Shown here: in pieces, positions 8,212 through 16,644 of the stretch
Numbering within the stretch: the stretch's first letter is position 1
Layout: each line of letters begins with the position of its first letter
NCBI RefSeq assembly: GCF_000383475.1
Contig: NZ_KB911459.1
Location: 820,467 to 884,466, forward strand
DNA length: 64,000 bases
From: Microbacterium sp. 11MF
GTDB taxonomy: Bacteria > Actinomycetota > Actinomycetes > Actinomycetales > Microbacteriaceae
Direction: 5' to 3'
The notes under the pieces: generated by a model
What the model was told of the DNA's origin: nothing
Databases searched by the model: none
What the model saw: only the letters and a program-made list of their open reading frames with translations
Translations under genes and position numbers: made by a program

Positions 8212-9349
8212 GGAATCGTCGCGCCGCGACGCCGCCGCTCCCCGGGTCGCGGTCCTCGGTTCCGGAAGCTGGGGAACGACGTTCGGGAAGGTCCTCGCCG
8301 ACGGCGGCGCGGACGTCATGATGTGGGCGCGACGCGCCGAGCTCGCTCACGAGATCCGCGAGGGCAAGCGGAACTCGCAGTACCTCCCGGGCATCAACCT
8401 GCCGCGCGGGCTGTCCGCGACCCACCACCTCGCCGAGGCCCTCGACGGGGCGACGCAGGTCTACATCGCCATCTCCAGCCAAGCGCTCCGCCAAAACCTC
8501 AAGGCCGTCCGCCCCATCCTCGCCGCCGGCGACGCGCCCATCGTGTCGCTGATGAAGGGCGTGGAGAAGAAGACCGGACTGAGGATGAGTCAGGTCCTCG
8601 AGCAGGAGCTCCGTTGCGACCCGGACCGCATCGCCGTGGCATCCGGCCCGAATCTCGCCCTCGAGATCGCCCGCGAGCAGCCGACCGCCGCGGTCATCTC
8701 GTCGTCGAGCCAGGAGACGGCCGAAGCCGTTGCGCGCATCGCCCGCAACACCTACTTCCGCACGTTCGTCAACACGGACGTCATCGGCACCGAGTTCGGC
8801 GGGGTGCTGAAGAACTTGATCGCGGTGGCGATCGGCATCGTCGACGGTGTCGGCTACGGCGAGAACACGAAAGCGTCGATCATCACGCGAGGCCTCGTCG
8901 AGATGACGGATTTCGCCGTCGCCCAGGGGGCGCAGCCCGAGACGCTGCAGGGACTCGCCGGACTCGGCGACCTGATCGCGACGTGCCAGTCGCCCCTCAG
9001 CCGCAACAACACCGCCGGCCGCCTGCTCGGACAGGGCTACAGCTTCACGGAGGTCGTGAAGCAGATGGACCAGACGGCCGAAGGCCTCGCCTCCGTCGCC
9101 CCCGTCCTCCAGCTCGCCAAGGAAGCCGGCGTCCAGATGCCCATCGTCGAGCAGGTCAAGATGGTGCTCGACGGCACGATGAACCCCCGTGACATCGCAC
9201 CGCACCTCACAACGGATGACGATGAGCCCACGGAGGAGAGGACTCAGAATGGTTCAGGCGGTAGTGGTTCTGCTCTTCGGAGGGCGTTCCAGCGAGCATT
9301 CGATAAGTTCCGCCACGGCGGGCGGGGTGCTGCGCGCGATCGATCGTGA
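8201..9349 (+). CDS. gpsA: NAD(P)H-dependent glycerol-3-phosphate dehydrogenase
   Basis: 382 residues from TTG 8201. Reduces dihydroxyacetone phosphate to sn-glycerol-3-phosphate for phospholipids. The Rossmann motif is LGSGSWGTTFGKVL, the catalytic Lys region is GGVLKNLIAVAIG, and YGENTKASIITRGLVEM is conserved. The TTG is chosen because it overlaps the end of the acyltransferase and leaves a short tail before the first strand. The family usually ends near residue 335-340. Here the frame runs on for about 40 residues (NGSGGSGSALRRAF...) and overlaps ddl by 101 bp, so that tail is not homologous and may be dispensable or result from loss of an earlier stop. Confidence 0.93.
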   Translation: MTPRESSRRDAAAPRVAVLGSGSWGTTFGKVLADGGADVMMWARRAELAHEIREGKRNSQYLPGINLPRGLSATHHLAEALDGATQVYIAISSQALRQNLKAVRPILAAGDAPIVSLMKGVEKKTGLRMSQVLEQELRCDPDRIAVASGPNLALEIAREQPTAAVISSSSQETAEAVARIARNTYFRTFVNTDVIGTEFGGVLKNLIAVAIGIVDGVGYGENTKASIITRGLVEMTDFAVAQGAQPETLQGLAGLGDLIATCQSPLSRNNTAGRLLGQGYSFTEVVKQMDQTAEGLASVAPVLQLAKEAGVQMPIVEQVKMVLDGTMNPRDIAPHLTTDDDEPTEERTQNGSGGSGSALRRAFQRAFDKFRHGGRGAARDRS

Positions 9350-10328
9350 GCGGTACCGCGTCATCCCCGTCGGGATCACGCGCGAGGGAGCGTACGTCCT
9401 CGAGGACGACGATCCCGACAAGTTCGCGCTGAATCCCGAGCGGCTCCCCGAGGTCGTCGACAACGGCACGCGGATCGTCTGGCCGGAGTCGACGGCGAAC
9501 CGGACGCTGTCGGTGCGTCGCCCCGACGGGGCGGTCGAGTCCCTCGGTGAGATCGATGTGGTCTTCCCCATCCTCCACGGCCGCTTCGGCGAGGACGGCA
9601 CCGTCCAGGGCTTCCTCGAGCTCCTCGACCTGCCCTACGTCGGAGCGGGCCTGCTCATGTCGGCGATCGGGATGGACAAGCACACGACCAAGAGCGTCCT
9701 CCGCGCGGCCGGCGTTCCCGTCGTGCCGTGGGTGACCGTCACCCGCGCAGCGCTCGAGCGCGACGATGACCTGTGGCGACGCCGCATCCGTGCCCTCGGT
9801 CTTCCGGTCTTCGTGAAGCCGGCCCGCGCCGGGTCCAGCGTCGGCGTGTCGAAGGTGTCCGAATGGGAGGGCCTGGATGCCGCCCTCGACACCGCCTTCG
9901 CCGAAGACACCAGCGTTCTCGTCGAGCAGGCCGTGACGGGGCGCGAGGTCGAGTGCGGCGTCCTGCAGGGCCGGGACGGCGCCGAGCCGCGCGTCAGCGT
10001 GGCGGGGGAGATCGTCGTCAGCGGGCGGGATTTCTACGACTTCGAGGCGAAGTACCTCGGCGCTCCCGGGATCGATCTCGTCTGTCCAGCCGACCTGCAC
10101 GACGGTGAGTTGCGCGAGATGCAGCGGGTCGCGGCGCAGGCGTTCGAGGCGGTCGGGGGACAGGGGCTGTCGCGCGTCGACTTCTTCTACACCGGCAGCG
10201 AGTTCTTCGTGAACGAGGTGAACACGATGCCCGGGTTCACCCCGATCTCGATGTTCCCGACGTGCTGGATCCAGAGCGGGCTGAGCTACCCCGACCTGAT
10301 CACCGAGCTCATCGAACTGGCGCGGTAA
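9249..10328 (+). CDS. ddl: D-alanine--D-alanine ligase
   Basis: 359 residues. ATP-grasp enzyme that makes the D-Ala-D-Ala dipeptide of peptidoglycan precursors. The N-terminal LFGGRSSEHSIS is the family signature, PILHGRFGEDGTVQG holds a serine/glutamate loop region, and the C-terminal FFYTGSEFFVNEVNTMPGF contains the Mg2+-binding Glu/Asn residues. ATG 9249 is preceded by a strong Shine-Dalgarno GGAGGAGAGG. The start lies inside the 3' end of gpsA, in another frame. It forms the end of the murA-plsC-gpsA-ddl unit. Confidence 0.96.
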   Translation: MVQAVVVLLFGGRSSEHSISSATAGGVLRAIDRERYRVIPVGITREGAYVLEDDDPDKFALNPERLPEVVDNGTRIVWPESTANRTLSVRRPDGAVESLGEIDVVFPILHGRFGEDGTVQGFLELLDLPYVGAGLLMSAIGMDKHTTKSVLRAAGVPVVPWVTVTRAALERDDDLWRRRIRALGLPVFVKPARAGSSVGVSKVSEWEGLDAALDTAFAEDTSVLVEQAVTGREVECGVLQGRDGAEPRVSVAGEIVVSGRDFYDFEAKYLGAPGIDLVCPADLHDGELREMQRVAAQAFEAVGGQGLSRVDFFYTGSEFFVNEVNTMPGFTPISMFPTCWIQSGLSYPDLITELIELAR

Positions 10329-10334
10329 ACCGGG

Positions 10335-10811
10335 TCAGGGCTGCCCCTCGGTCGGAGCCACGCACTTTCCGGTGACCTCGAACCGCTTCGTGATCAATCG
10401 GCTGAGCGCCGAGACGGGACCGCTCGACGAGACGGCGTCGTAGTCGAGGATGAGCTCCGCTGCGGGCGTCCGCCCGTAGGTGGCGATCCGGTACAACGGC
10501 GCGCGCGAGTCGTCCACGACCCAGTCGACGCCGTCGACCGTGAAGCACGGGAGCGTCGTCGGTCCCGTCGGTTGCGTGCCGCAGGTGAATTGCACGGTCG
10601 TCGGGTCGCCCCACGCCGCGGTGGACTGCGCGTCGGTCCAGCGCCGCGACTGATCTCCCAGGACGTCGGGGAGGAGGACCATCACCTGTGCGCAGCGCGG
10701 ATCGTCGGCGTTCGGAGCGGCCTTGACGGCGACGGTCGAGGAGCAGCCGGACAGGGCGGCGACCCCGGCCACGAGCAGGGCGAGCGCAGTGGTCGAGCGG
10801 GTCCGGGGCAT
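10335..10811 (-). CDS. DUF3515 family lipoprotein
   Basis: 158 residues. The N-terminus is a lipoprotein signal (MPRTRSTTALALLVAGVAALSGC) with lipobox LSGC, so the mature protein starts at the Cys and is anchored outside the membrane. The mature part matches DUF3515: conserved cysteines (DPRCAQ, FTCGTQ, LPCFT, TGKCV) that could form two disulfides, and a WGDP motif. Function unknown in the family. A -10 (TAGCCT) 6 nt before the ATG implies a leaderless mRNA. Divergent from thiL with only 22 bp between start codons. Confidence 0.85.
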   Translation of the reverse strand: MPRTRSTTALALLVAGVAALSGCSSTVAVKAAPNADDPRCAQVMVLLPDVLGDQSRRWTDAQSTAAWGDPTTVQFTCGTQPTGPTTLPCFTVDGVDWVVDDSRAPLYRIATYGRTPAAELILDYDAVSSSGPVSALSRLITKRFEVTGKCVAPTEGQP

Positions 10812-10817
10812 CGCTCC

Positions 10818-10827
10818 AGGCTACCGT
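10818..10827. promoter_or_regulatory. Overlapping divergent -10 boxes (DUF3515 / thiL)
   Basis: AGGCTA (10818-10823; TAGCCT on the minus strand) and TACCGT (10822-10827, plus strand) share two bases. Each lies exactly 6 nt from its start codon (ATG 10811 minus, ATG 10834 plus), so both genes should be leaderless and RNA polymerase cannot bind both at once. Confidence 0.6.
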
Positions 10828-10833
10828 GGACGC

Positions 10834-11805
10834 ATGGGTGAGCTCCGTGTGCGCGACGTGTCCGAGAAGGAGCTCCTGGCCAGCATCCTCCGTGTGCTGG
10901 GACCGGCGTCGCGTGCCGAGATCGGCCCCGGGGACGACGCCGCCGTGCTCGCCGTTGCCGGCGGGCGGATCGTGGCCACGACCGACACCCTCGTACACGG
11001 GCCCGACTTCCGCCTCGCCTGGACCTCACCCTACGATCTCGGCTACAAATCCGCTGCGGTGAACATCGCCGACGTCGCTGCGATGGGCGCGAGGCCCACA
11101 GCGCTGCTCGTCGCCCTGGCGCTGCCGGACTGGCTGCCGGCGACCTTCGTCGAGGCTCTCGCGACCGGCTTCCGCGACGCCCTCGCCGAACTCGCGCCGG
11201 GCTGCGCGGTCGAGGGGGGCGACCTCGCCGTCTCCGAGACGCTCACGGTCGCCGTCACCGCCCTCGGCGTGCTCGACGGAGTGGAACCCGTCCGCCGGTC
11301 CGGCGCGCGTCCCGGAGACGAGATCGCAGTGGCGGGTGAGCTGGGCGCGGCGGCGCGGGGCCTTCGGATCCTGTTCGACCGGTTCCGGGATGCCGCCGGC
11401 ACACCCGTCCCGATCGATCGCGACGTCCTCGCGCCTGCCGAGCAGCACGACCTCGACGCGCAGTTGCGCCCTCGTCCGCCGATCGAACTCGGCGTTCTCG
11501 CCGCGCGGGCGGGAGCGACGGCGCTCATGGACGTCTCCGACGGGCTCCTGCTCGATGCCTCACGGATCGCGGACGCCTCGCGCGTGACGCTGTCGATCGA
11601 TGTCGATCTCGATGACGACGCACTCTCGGGCGGCGAGGACCACGCTCTCCTCGCCTGCTTCCCGGCCGGGTCCACGCCGACCGGCTTCGAGGTCATCGGC
11701 CACGTGCGGGTGCGCGGCGACGCCGCCGTCCTCGTGCAGGGCGCCGTCCCCTCGGCGCGAGGCGGCTGGGATCCCTACGCCGACTGGGACTCGGCGCTCG
11801 GCTGA
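10834..11805 (+). CDS. thiL: Thiamine-monophosphate kinase
   Basis: 323 residues. Phosphorylates thiamine monophosphate to the cofactor thiamine diphosphate. Characteristic segments are IGPGDDAAVL (Mg-ATP-binding aspartates), ATTDTLVHGPDFRL, YKSAAVNIADVAAMGA, and ALMDVSDGLLLD in the C-terminal half. ATG 10834 chosen over an upstream in-frame start because the protein then aligns from the family's first helix and because a -10 lies 6 nt upstream. The 3' end overlaps the convergent rsmD by 31 bp. No other thi genes are nearby. Confidence 0.95.
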   Translation: MGELRVRDVSEKELLASILRVLGPASRAEIGPGDDAAVLAVAGGRIVATTDTLVHGPDFRLAWTSPYDLGYKSAAVNIADVAAMGARPTALLVALALPDWLPATFVEALATGFRDALAELAPGCAVEGGDLAVSETLTVAVTALGVLDGVEPVRRSGARPGDEIAVAGELGAAARGLRILFDRFRDAAGTPVPIDRDVLAPAEQHDLDAQLRPRPPIELGVLAARAGATALMDVSDGLLLDASRIADASRVTLSIDVDLDDDALSGGEDHALLACFPAGSTPTGFEVIGHVRVRGDAAVLVQGAVPSARGGWDPYADWDSALG

Positions 11806-12377
11806 CCCGCGTCCGCGGCATCGGCGGGGGCGAGCCACCAGAGGGTCGTGTCGCCGTACTTCTTCACGCGGTCCACGACGAGGCCTGCGGGCAGATCGGG
11901 CTCGCCGGAGCGCGTGGCCCGTTCGACGACGACGACCGCGGAGTCGGTGAGCCGAGGAGTCAGGAGTGCGAGCGTTGTGGACACCTCGGCATCCGTCATG
12001 TCGTAGGGCGGGTCCACGAACACGAGGTCGAAAGACGGTCCGCCGGCGCGGAGGAACGCATCCGCGGAGGACCGGTGCACCGTCACCCGCCGATCCGGGA
12101 GACTGCGGGCGGCGGCTCGGACGTTCCGCTCGATGACGGATGCCGCGCGCGGCGCCCGCTCGACGAGGTCGGCCGACGACGCCCCGCGGCTCACGGCCTC
12201 GAGCCCGAGCGCGCCTGATCCCGCGTAGAGATCGAGGACGGCGGCGGACTCGATGAGGTTCGCGGATTCCAGAGCGCCGAACAGCGACTCCCGCACACGT
12301 TCGCTCGTCGGCCGCGTCCCGGCGCTCGGGACGGCGAGCGGCAGCGATCCGGCGGCCCCGGCGATGATCCTCGTCAC
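11775..12377 (-). CDS. rsmD: 16S rRNA (guanine(966)-N(2))-methyltransferase
   Basis: 200 residues. Methylates G966 of 16S rRNA during 30S assembly. Visible are the family N-terminus TRIIAGAAGS, TRPTSERVRESLFG, the SAM-binding VLDLYAGSGALGLEAVSRGA, and the catalytic DPPY motif (VFVDPPYD). GTG 12377 is chosen because a -10 (TATCGT) lies 6 nt upstream and because family members start here. The C-terminal tail (DAADAGQPSAESQ) is extra, covering the overlap with thiL. In many bacteria rsmD sits next to coaD; here recG lies between. Confidence 0.93.
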   Translation of the reverse strand: MTRIIAGAAGSLPLAVPSAGTRPTSERVRESLFGALESANLIESAAVLDLYAGSGALGLEAVSRGASSADLVERAPRAASVIERNVRAAARSLPDRRVTVHRSSADAFLRAGGPSFDLVFVDPPYDMTDAEVSTTLALLTPRLTDSAVVVVERATRSGEPDLPAGLVVDRVKKYGDTTLWWLAPADAADAGQPSAESQSA

Positions 12378-12383
12378 CCCCAC

Positions 12384-12389
12384 ACGATA
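12384..12389 (-). promoter_or_regulatory. -10 box of rsmD
   Basis: TATCGT on the minus strand, 6 nt before the GTG start: leaderless arrangement. Confidence 0.5.
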
Positions 12390-12409
12390 TCCGCGTCGGC
12401 GGTCGCTCG

Positions 12410-12415
12410 TAGACT
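12410..12415 (+). promoter_or_regulatory. -10 box of recG
   Basis: TAGACT, 6 nt before the recG ATG: leaderless arrangement. Confidence 0.55.
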
Positions 12416-12421
12416 CATCGC

Positions 12422-14569
12422 ATGGCCTCGTACTCGCTCGACACGCCCCTGCACGAGGCGGTCGGCGACAACCTGGCGAAGGGGCTGAAGCGCGCCTTCC
12501 ACATGACGACCGTGGGGGAGTTGCTGGGGCACTACCCGAGGCGGTACGCCAACCGCGGGGAGCTGACACACATCGCCGCTCTTCCGGTCGGCGAGCTCGT
12601 CACGATCGTGGCCGAGGTCCGCTCCGCGTCGACGAGGCCGATGCGGGGCCGCCGGGGGGAACTCGTCGAGGTCGTCATCGGCGACGGCGAGGGAACCATG
12701 TCGCTCACGTTCTTCGGGCAGTCCTGGCGCGTGAAGGATCTCACGGCCGGCCGGCAGGGCATCTTCTCCGGCAAGGTGGGGGAGTACCGCGGTCAGAAGC
12801 AGTTGACGCATCCCGACTACCAGCTCTTCGACGACGAGGGAACGGCGCGGCTCACCGCGGAGGCGTGGCGGAATCGCCCCATCCCGATCTATCCGGCGAC
12901 GAGCACCTTCTCGAGCTGGCAGGTCAAGAAGTGCGTGGACCTGGTGCTCCCTGCGCTGACGGGCGTGCCCGAGCCTCTCCCCGACGCCTTCCGCGCCGCT
13001 CAGGGCCTTCTCGACGCCCGCACGGCGCTGACCCGCATCCACGATCCGGAGTCCTTCGACCAGATCGATCCGGCACGCGAGACCCTCCGGATGCACGAGG
13101 CGTTCGTCCTTCAGGCAGCCCTCCTGCAACAGCGTCACTTCGTCCGGATGATGTCCGCGACCGCCCGGCCACCCGGCGACCTTCTCGCCCGATTCGACGC
13201 ACGGCTGCCGTTCGAGCGCACACCCGACCAGCTGAGCGTCGGTGACCGCATCGCCGCGGACCTCGTCGCCCCGTGGCCGATGAACCGCCTCGTGCAGGGC
13301 GAGGTGGGGTCCGGCAAGACCCTCGTCGCGCTCCGAGCCATGCTCCAGGTCGCCCAGTCGGGCGGGCAGTCCGCGCTGATCGCCCCGACGGAGGTCCTGG
13401 CCGCCCAGCACGTGCGTTCCATGGCTCGGATGCTGGGACCCGAGCTCGCACCCGAACTCATGCCCACGTTGCTCACCGGGCAGCTGGGCGCGGCCGAGCG
13501 GCGACGGACGGCCCTGCGGGTCGCCTCGGGGCAATCGCGCATCGTCGTGGGAACCCACGCGCTGCTGAGCGAGTCCACGACGTTCGCGGATCTGGGTCTC
13601 GTCGTGGTCGACGAGCAGCATCGCTTCGGGGTCGACCAGCGCGAGACGCTGCGCGCCAAAGGGAGTTCGCCGCACGTCCTCGTCCTCACCGCCACCCCGA
13701 TCCCTCGTACGGTCGCCATGACCGTGTTCGGCGACCTCGACGTGTCGACGATCCGGACGATGCCCGGGGGCCGCGCCGGGATCTCGAGCTTCGTCGCGCC
13801 CGTGGGGGAGAAGCCCGCGTGGTTCGCGCGCGTCTGGGAGCGCGTCGCCGAGGAGGTCCGACTCGGGAGGCAGGCGTTCGTGGTGTGTCCGGCGATCGAC
13901 GCTGCGACCGACGCGACCGACGAGGAGAGTCCCGAGACCGATGAGCCCGCCCGGACCCGCTGGGGAGTCGTGCAGGCGGCCGCGCTGCTGTCGGGGCATC
14001 CCGATTACCGGGACATCCGCGTCGAGATCCTCCACGGCAAGATGCCCGGTGACGAGAAGGATGCCGTCATGCAGGCCTTCGCGCGAGGCGACACCGACGT
14101 GCTGGTCGCCACGACGGTGGTCGAAGTCGGTGTCGACGTCCCGAACGCCTCGACCATGGTGATCCTCGAGGCGGATCGATTCGGCGTCTCGCAGCTCCAC
14201 CAGCTCCGCGGGCGTGTCGGCCGCGGCTCAGTTCCCGGGCTCTGCCTGCTGGTCACCGAGGCCGACCCGTTCACGCCGGCACGACAGCGCGTCGAGGCCG
14301 TCGCCGCGACGACGGACGGTTTCGAACTCGCCGAGGTCGATCTCGAGCTGCGCGGCGAGGGTGACGTCCTCGGTGACGCGCAATCCGGCGTGCGGTCGTC
14401 GCTGCGGCTGCTGCGCGTCGTCGCCGATGCAGACCTGATCGCGACGGCCCGCGCCGAGGCGGAGCGTCTTCTCGCCGACGACCCGACCCTCGACGGAGCC
14501 CCTGGACTCGCTGCGGCGATCGCCGGTCGCGTGAGTCAGCGGGAACGCGCGGCGCTCGCGAAGAACTGA
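12422..14569 (+). CDS. recG: ATP-dependent DNA helicase RecG
   Basis: 715 residues, normal length. A branch-migrating helicase that processes stalled replication forks and Holliday junctions. The wedge (OB) domain is N-terminal. The helicase core has Walker A GEVGSGKTLVALRAM, the motif II variant VVVDEQHRFG (DEQH), TATPIPRT, and motif VI LHQLRGRVGRG followed by LCLLVT. The start has a -10 box 6 nt upstream and no Shine-Dalgarno, hence leaderless. Divergent from rsmD across 44 bp. Confidence 0.97.
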   Translation: MASYSLDTPLHEAVGDNLAKGLKRAFHMTTVGELLGHYPRRYANRGELTHIAALPVGELVTIVAEVRSASTRPMRGRRGELVEVVIGDGEGTMSLTFFGQSWRVKDLTAGRQGIFSGKVGEYRGQKQLTHPDYQLFDDEGTARLTAEAWRNRPIPIYPATSTFSSWQVKKCVDLVLPALTGVPEPLPDAFRAAQGLLDARTALTRIHDPESFDQIDPARETLRMHEAFVLQAALLQQRHFVRMMSATARPPGDLLARFDARLPFERTPDQLSVGDRIAADLVAPWPMNRLVQGEVGSGKTLVALRAMLQVAQSGGQSALIAPTEVLAAQHVRSMARMLGPELAPELMPTLLTGQLGAAERRRTALRVASGQSRIVVGTHALLSESTTFADLGLVVVDEQHRFGVDQRETLRAKGSSPHVLVLTATPIPRTVAMTVFGDLDVSTIRTMPGGRAGISSFVAPVGEKPAWFARVWERVAEEVRLGRQAFVVCPAIDAATDATDEESPETDEPARTRWGVVQAAALLSGHPDYRDIRVEILHGKMPGDEKDAVMQAFARGDTDVLVATTVVEVGVDVPNASTMVILEADRFGVSQLHQLRGRVGRGSVPGLCLLVTEADPFTPARQRVEAVAATTDGFELAEVDLELRGEGDVLGDAQSGVRSSLRLLRVVADADLIATARAEAERLLADDPTLDGAPGLAAAIAGRVSQRERAALAKN

Positions 14570-14598
14570 GCCGGGGCGCGGCGCGGGCTCTCTGTCGT

Positions 14599-14604
14599 TA
14601 GGCT
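14599..14604 (+). promoter_or_regulatory. -10 box of coaD
   Basis: TAGGCT, 7 nt before the coaD ATG: leaderless arrangement. Confidence 0.5.
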
Positions 14605-14611
14605 CGACGGC

Positions 14612-15109
14612 ATGAACAACCGGATCGCCGTGGTGCCGGGCTCGTTCGACCCGCCGACGCTCGGGCATCTCGACGTCATCCGGCGCGCCGCAGCCCTCTA
14701 CGACCAGTTGCACGTGCTCGTCGTGCACAACCCCGGCAAAGAGGCGATGCTGCCGATCGCTCAGCGACTGTCGCTCCTCGAACAGTCGATCTCCGAGAGC
14801 GACATCGACGGCGACGTCATCGTGGCCGCCTGGAGCGTCGGCCTCCTCGTCGACTATGCGACCGACGTCGGCGCCGGAGTCCTGGTCAAGGGAATCCGCT
14901 CCCAAGTCGACGTCGCCTACGAGACCCCGATGGCGATCGTGAACCGGCATCTTGCGCACATCGAGACCGTGTTCCTGTTGCCCGACCCCGCTCACGCCCT
15001 GGTGTCCAGTTCGCTCGTGCGTCAGGTGGCATCGCTCGGCGGGGATGTGTCGCCGTTCGTGCCCGCGCCGGTGGCTCGATTCCTCGACACCGGTGCTCGC
15101 GAAGGCTGA
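14612..15109 (+). CDS. coaD: Phosphopantetheine adenylyltransferase
   Basis: 165 residues. Transfers AMP to 4'-phosphopantetheine to form dephospho-CoA, the penultimate step of CoA synthesis. The nucleotidyltransferase signature [14 protein letters not shown] (a (T/H)XGH motif) is at residues 9-22, the substrate-binding [13 protein letters not shown] is mid-protein, and [16 protein letters not shown] matches the ISSS region. Cytosolic hexamer in known cases. Start codon supported by the -10 box 7 nt upstream. Confidence 0.96.
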   Translation: MNNRIAVVPGSFDPPTLGHLDVIRRAAALYDQLHVLVVHNPGKEAMLPIAQRLSLLEQSISESDIDGDVIVAAWSVGLLVDYATDVGAGVLVKGIRSQVDVAYETPMAIVNRHLAHIETVFLLPDPAHALVSSSLVRQVASLGGDVSPFVPAPVARFLDTGAREG

Positions 15110-15136
15110 TCCGGCCCGGGAGCTCCCCGTCCCGCG

Positions 15137-15142
15137 TACGAT
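15137..15142 (+). promoter_or_regulatory. -10 box of the DUF177-rpmF-rnc-mutM unit
   Basis: TACGAT, 8 nt before the GTG of the DUF177 gene. This would drive the whole downstream cluster from a leaderless first gene. Confidence 0.5.
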
Positions 15143-15150
15143 GGACGACC

Positions 15151-15723
15151 GTGGTCAGAAAGCGTGTGAGCGGTCCCCTCGTCCTTCCCGTCCGCGACAT
15201 CCTCCGGGCTCCCGGGGAGATGCGCGAATTCGAGCTGACGGTGCCTGTCGCCGAGAAATGGGGCGAGGGACTCGCCTGGGTTCCGGCGGGTGAAGACGTC
15301 CATGTCGACGCTCGTCTGGAATCCGTCCACGAGGGCATCCTCGTCACCGCGGAGATCTCCACGACCTACGACGGACAGTGCAGCCGGTGCCTCACGGACC
15401 TGACACGCTCCCTCGAAGTCGAGTTTCAGGAGCTCTTCGGGTATTCTGGGGACGAAGCGACTGACTTCGAGGTTCAAGACGACCACGTGGATCTTGAAAC
15501 AGGAGTCAGGGATGCGATCGTCCTGTCGCTTCCGTTCCAGCCGGTGTGTCAGCCGGACTGCCCCGGACTTGATCCGTCCACGGGTGAGAAGCTGACCGAA
15601 GCACCGGTCACGGAGACTCAGATCGACCCGCGCTGGACTGCGCTGGCCGCCTTGTCGGCCCCACCCACAGACCACGACGGCGAAGCATCACGCCCCGCCG
15701 CCGACGACACAGAGAAGAGCTGA
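15151..15723 (+). CDS. DUF177 (YceD) family protein
   Basis: 190 residues. The family core ends with two cysteine pairs, CSRCL near residue 75 and CQPDCPG near residue 130, the usual YceD metal-binding pattern, with [14 protein letters not shown] diagnostic. Known: DUF177 genes lie directly before rpmF across bacteria and are linked to 23S rRNA/50S maturation. Here the gap to rpmF is 2 nt. The C-terminal tail is polar. GTG start selected because it follows a -10 box by 8 nt. Confidence 0.9.
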   Translation: MVRKRVSGPLVLPVRDILRAPGEMREFELTVPVAEKWGEGLAWVPAGEDVHVDARLESVHEGILVTAEISTTYDGQCSRCLTDLTRSLEVEFQELFGYSGDEATDFEVQDDHVDLETGVRDAIVLSLPFQPVCQPDCPGLDPSTGEKLTEAPVTETQIDPRWTALAALSAPPTDHDGEASRPAADDTEKS

Positions 15724-15725
15724 CC

Positions 15726-15935
15726 ATGGCAGGTAACCCCCCGAAGCGGAAGGTCTCCCGCTCCAACACCCGTTCGCGTCGCGCGCAGTGGAAGGCCGAG
15801 GCCCCCACGCTCGTCAAGACCATCGAGAACGGCAAGGTCGTCTACAGCCGTCCCCACCAGGCGAAGGTCGTCACCGACTCGCAGGGCACGGAGCTGTTCC
15901 TCGAATACAAGGGCCGCAAGGTCGCCGACATCTGA
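15726..15935 (+). CDS. rpmF: 50S ribosomal protein L32
   Basis: 69 residues. Typical N-terminus [20 protein letters not shown], basic throughout the first half. No cysteine is present, so this is the zinc-free form, unlike the CXXC...CXXC zinc-ribbon L32 of many bacteria. Actinobacteria often carry a second L32 gene, and which form is used can depend on zinc. The C-terminal half ([18 protein letters not shown]) is the extension expected of the longer actinobacterial type. Translated from the DUF177 mRNA; start after a 2-nt gap. Confidence 0.95.
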   Translation: MAGNPPKRKVSRSNTRSRRAQWKAEAPTLVKTIENGKVVYSRPHQAKVVTDSQGTELFLEYKGRKVADI

Positions 15936-15945
15936 TCGGCGCGTC

Positions 15946-16638
15946 GTGACAGACGCCACCACCGATCACTCGGTGCTCACACACAAGCTCGGGGTCGACA
16001 TCGACCCCGAGCTTGTGTCGCTTGCGCTCACCCACCGGTCGTACGCCTACGAACACGGGGGGATCGCTCACAATGAGCGTCTGGAGTTCCTCGGCGACTC
16101 CATCCTCGGGATGGCGGTCACCGTCCATCTCTACCGCTCGCACCCCGACCTCGACGAAGGGTCGTTGGCCAAGCGTCGTGCGAGCGTGGTGTCGACGGTC
16201 GCGTTGGCGGAGGTCGCCCGCGGAATGGGGCTCGGAACGCATCTGCGGCTCGGCCGCGGTGAGGACCAGACCGGCGGACGCGACAAAGACTCCATCCTCG
16301 CCGACACGACGGAGGCGCTCATCGGCGCCGCCTATCTGTCTGCGGGAATCGAGGAGGCCACCGCGCTCGTCCTCCGCCTGGTGTCGCCGCTGATGGCGGA
16401 TCCCGAGCGTTACGGTGCGGCGATGGACCCGAAGACCGCGCTCCAAGAGCTCGCGGCACGATCCGGGCGTCCGGTCCCTTCGTACAGCGTCGAAGCCGAG
16501 GGGCCCGATCACCACCGGGTGTTCACCGCGACCGTCGCCGTCGGCGATGTGTCACGAAGCGGCCGCGGCTCCAGCAAGAAGCAGGCCGAGATGGCGGCTG
16601 CTCTCGCCGTCTGGCGCGAGCTGTCGGCTCGGTCCTGA
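15946..16638 (+). CDS. rnc: Ribonuclease III
   Basis: 230 residues. Cuts double-stranded RNA in rRNA processing and mRNA decay. The signature NERLEFLGDSILG holds the first catalytic acidic pair, and DTTEALIGAAY the second. The C-terminal dsRNA-binding domain runs from DPKTALQELAARSG to KKQAEMAAALAVW. The GTG start lies 10 nt after the rpmF stop. Codons 12 to 25 contain an 18-bp perfect inverted repeat (15981-16018). The mRNA therefore carries a strong hairpin that is itself a candidate RNase III substrate. Known precedent: RNase III cleaves its own mRNA in E. coli and Streptomyces. Confidence 0.96.
   Translation: MTDATTDHSVLTHKLGVDIDPELVSLALTHRSYAYEHGGIAHNERLEFLGDSILGMAVTVHLYRSHPDLDEGSLAKRRASVVSTVALAEVARGMGLGTHLRLGRGEDQTGGRDKDSILADTTEALIGAAYLSAGIEEATALVLRLVSPLMADPERYGAAMDPKTALQELAARSGRPVPSYSVEAEGPDHHRVFTATVAVGDVSRSGRGSSKKQAEMAAALAVWRELSARS
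15981..16018 (+). repeat. 18-bp perfect inverted repeat inside rnc
   Basis: Arms 15981-15998 and 16001-16018 are perfect complements separated by 2 nt. They encode part of HKLGVDIDPELV. In RNA this would be a long hairpin about 12 codons after the start, a likely site of cleavage or translational control. Confidence 0.85.
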
Positions 16639-16644
16639 GCAGAC

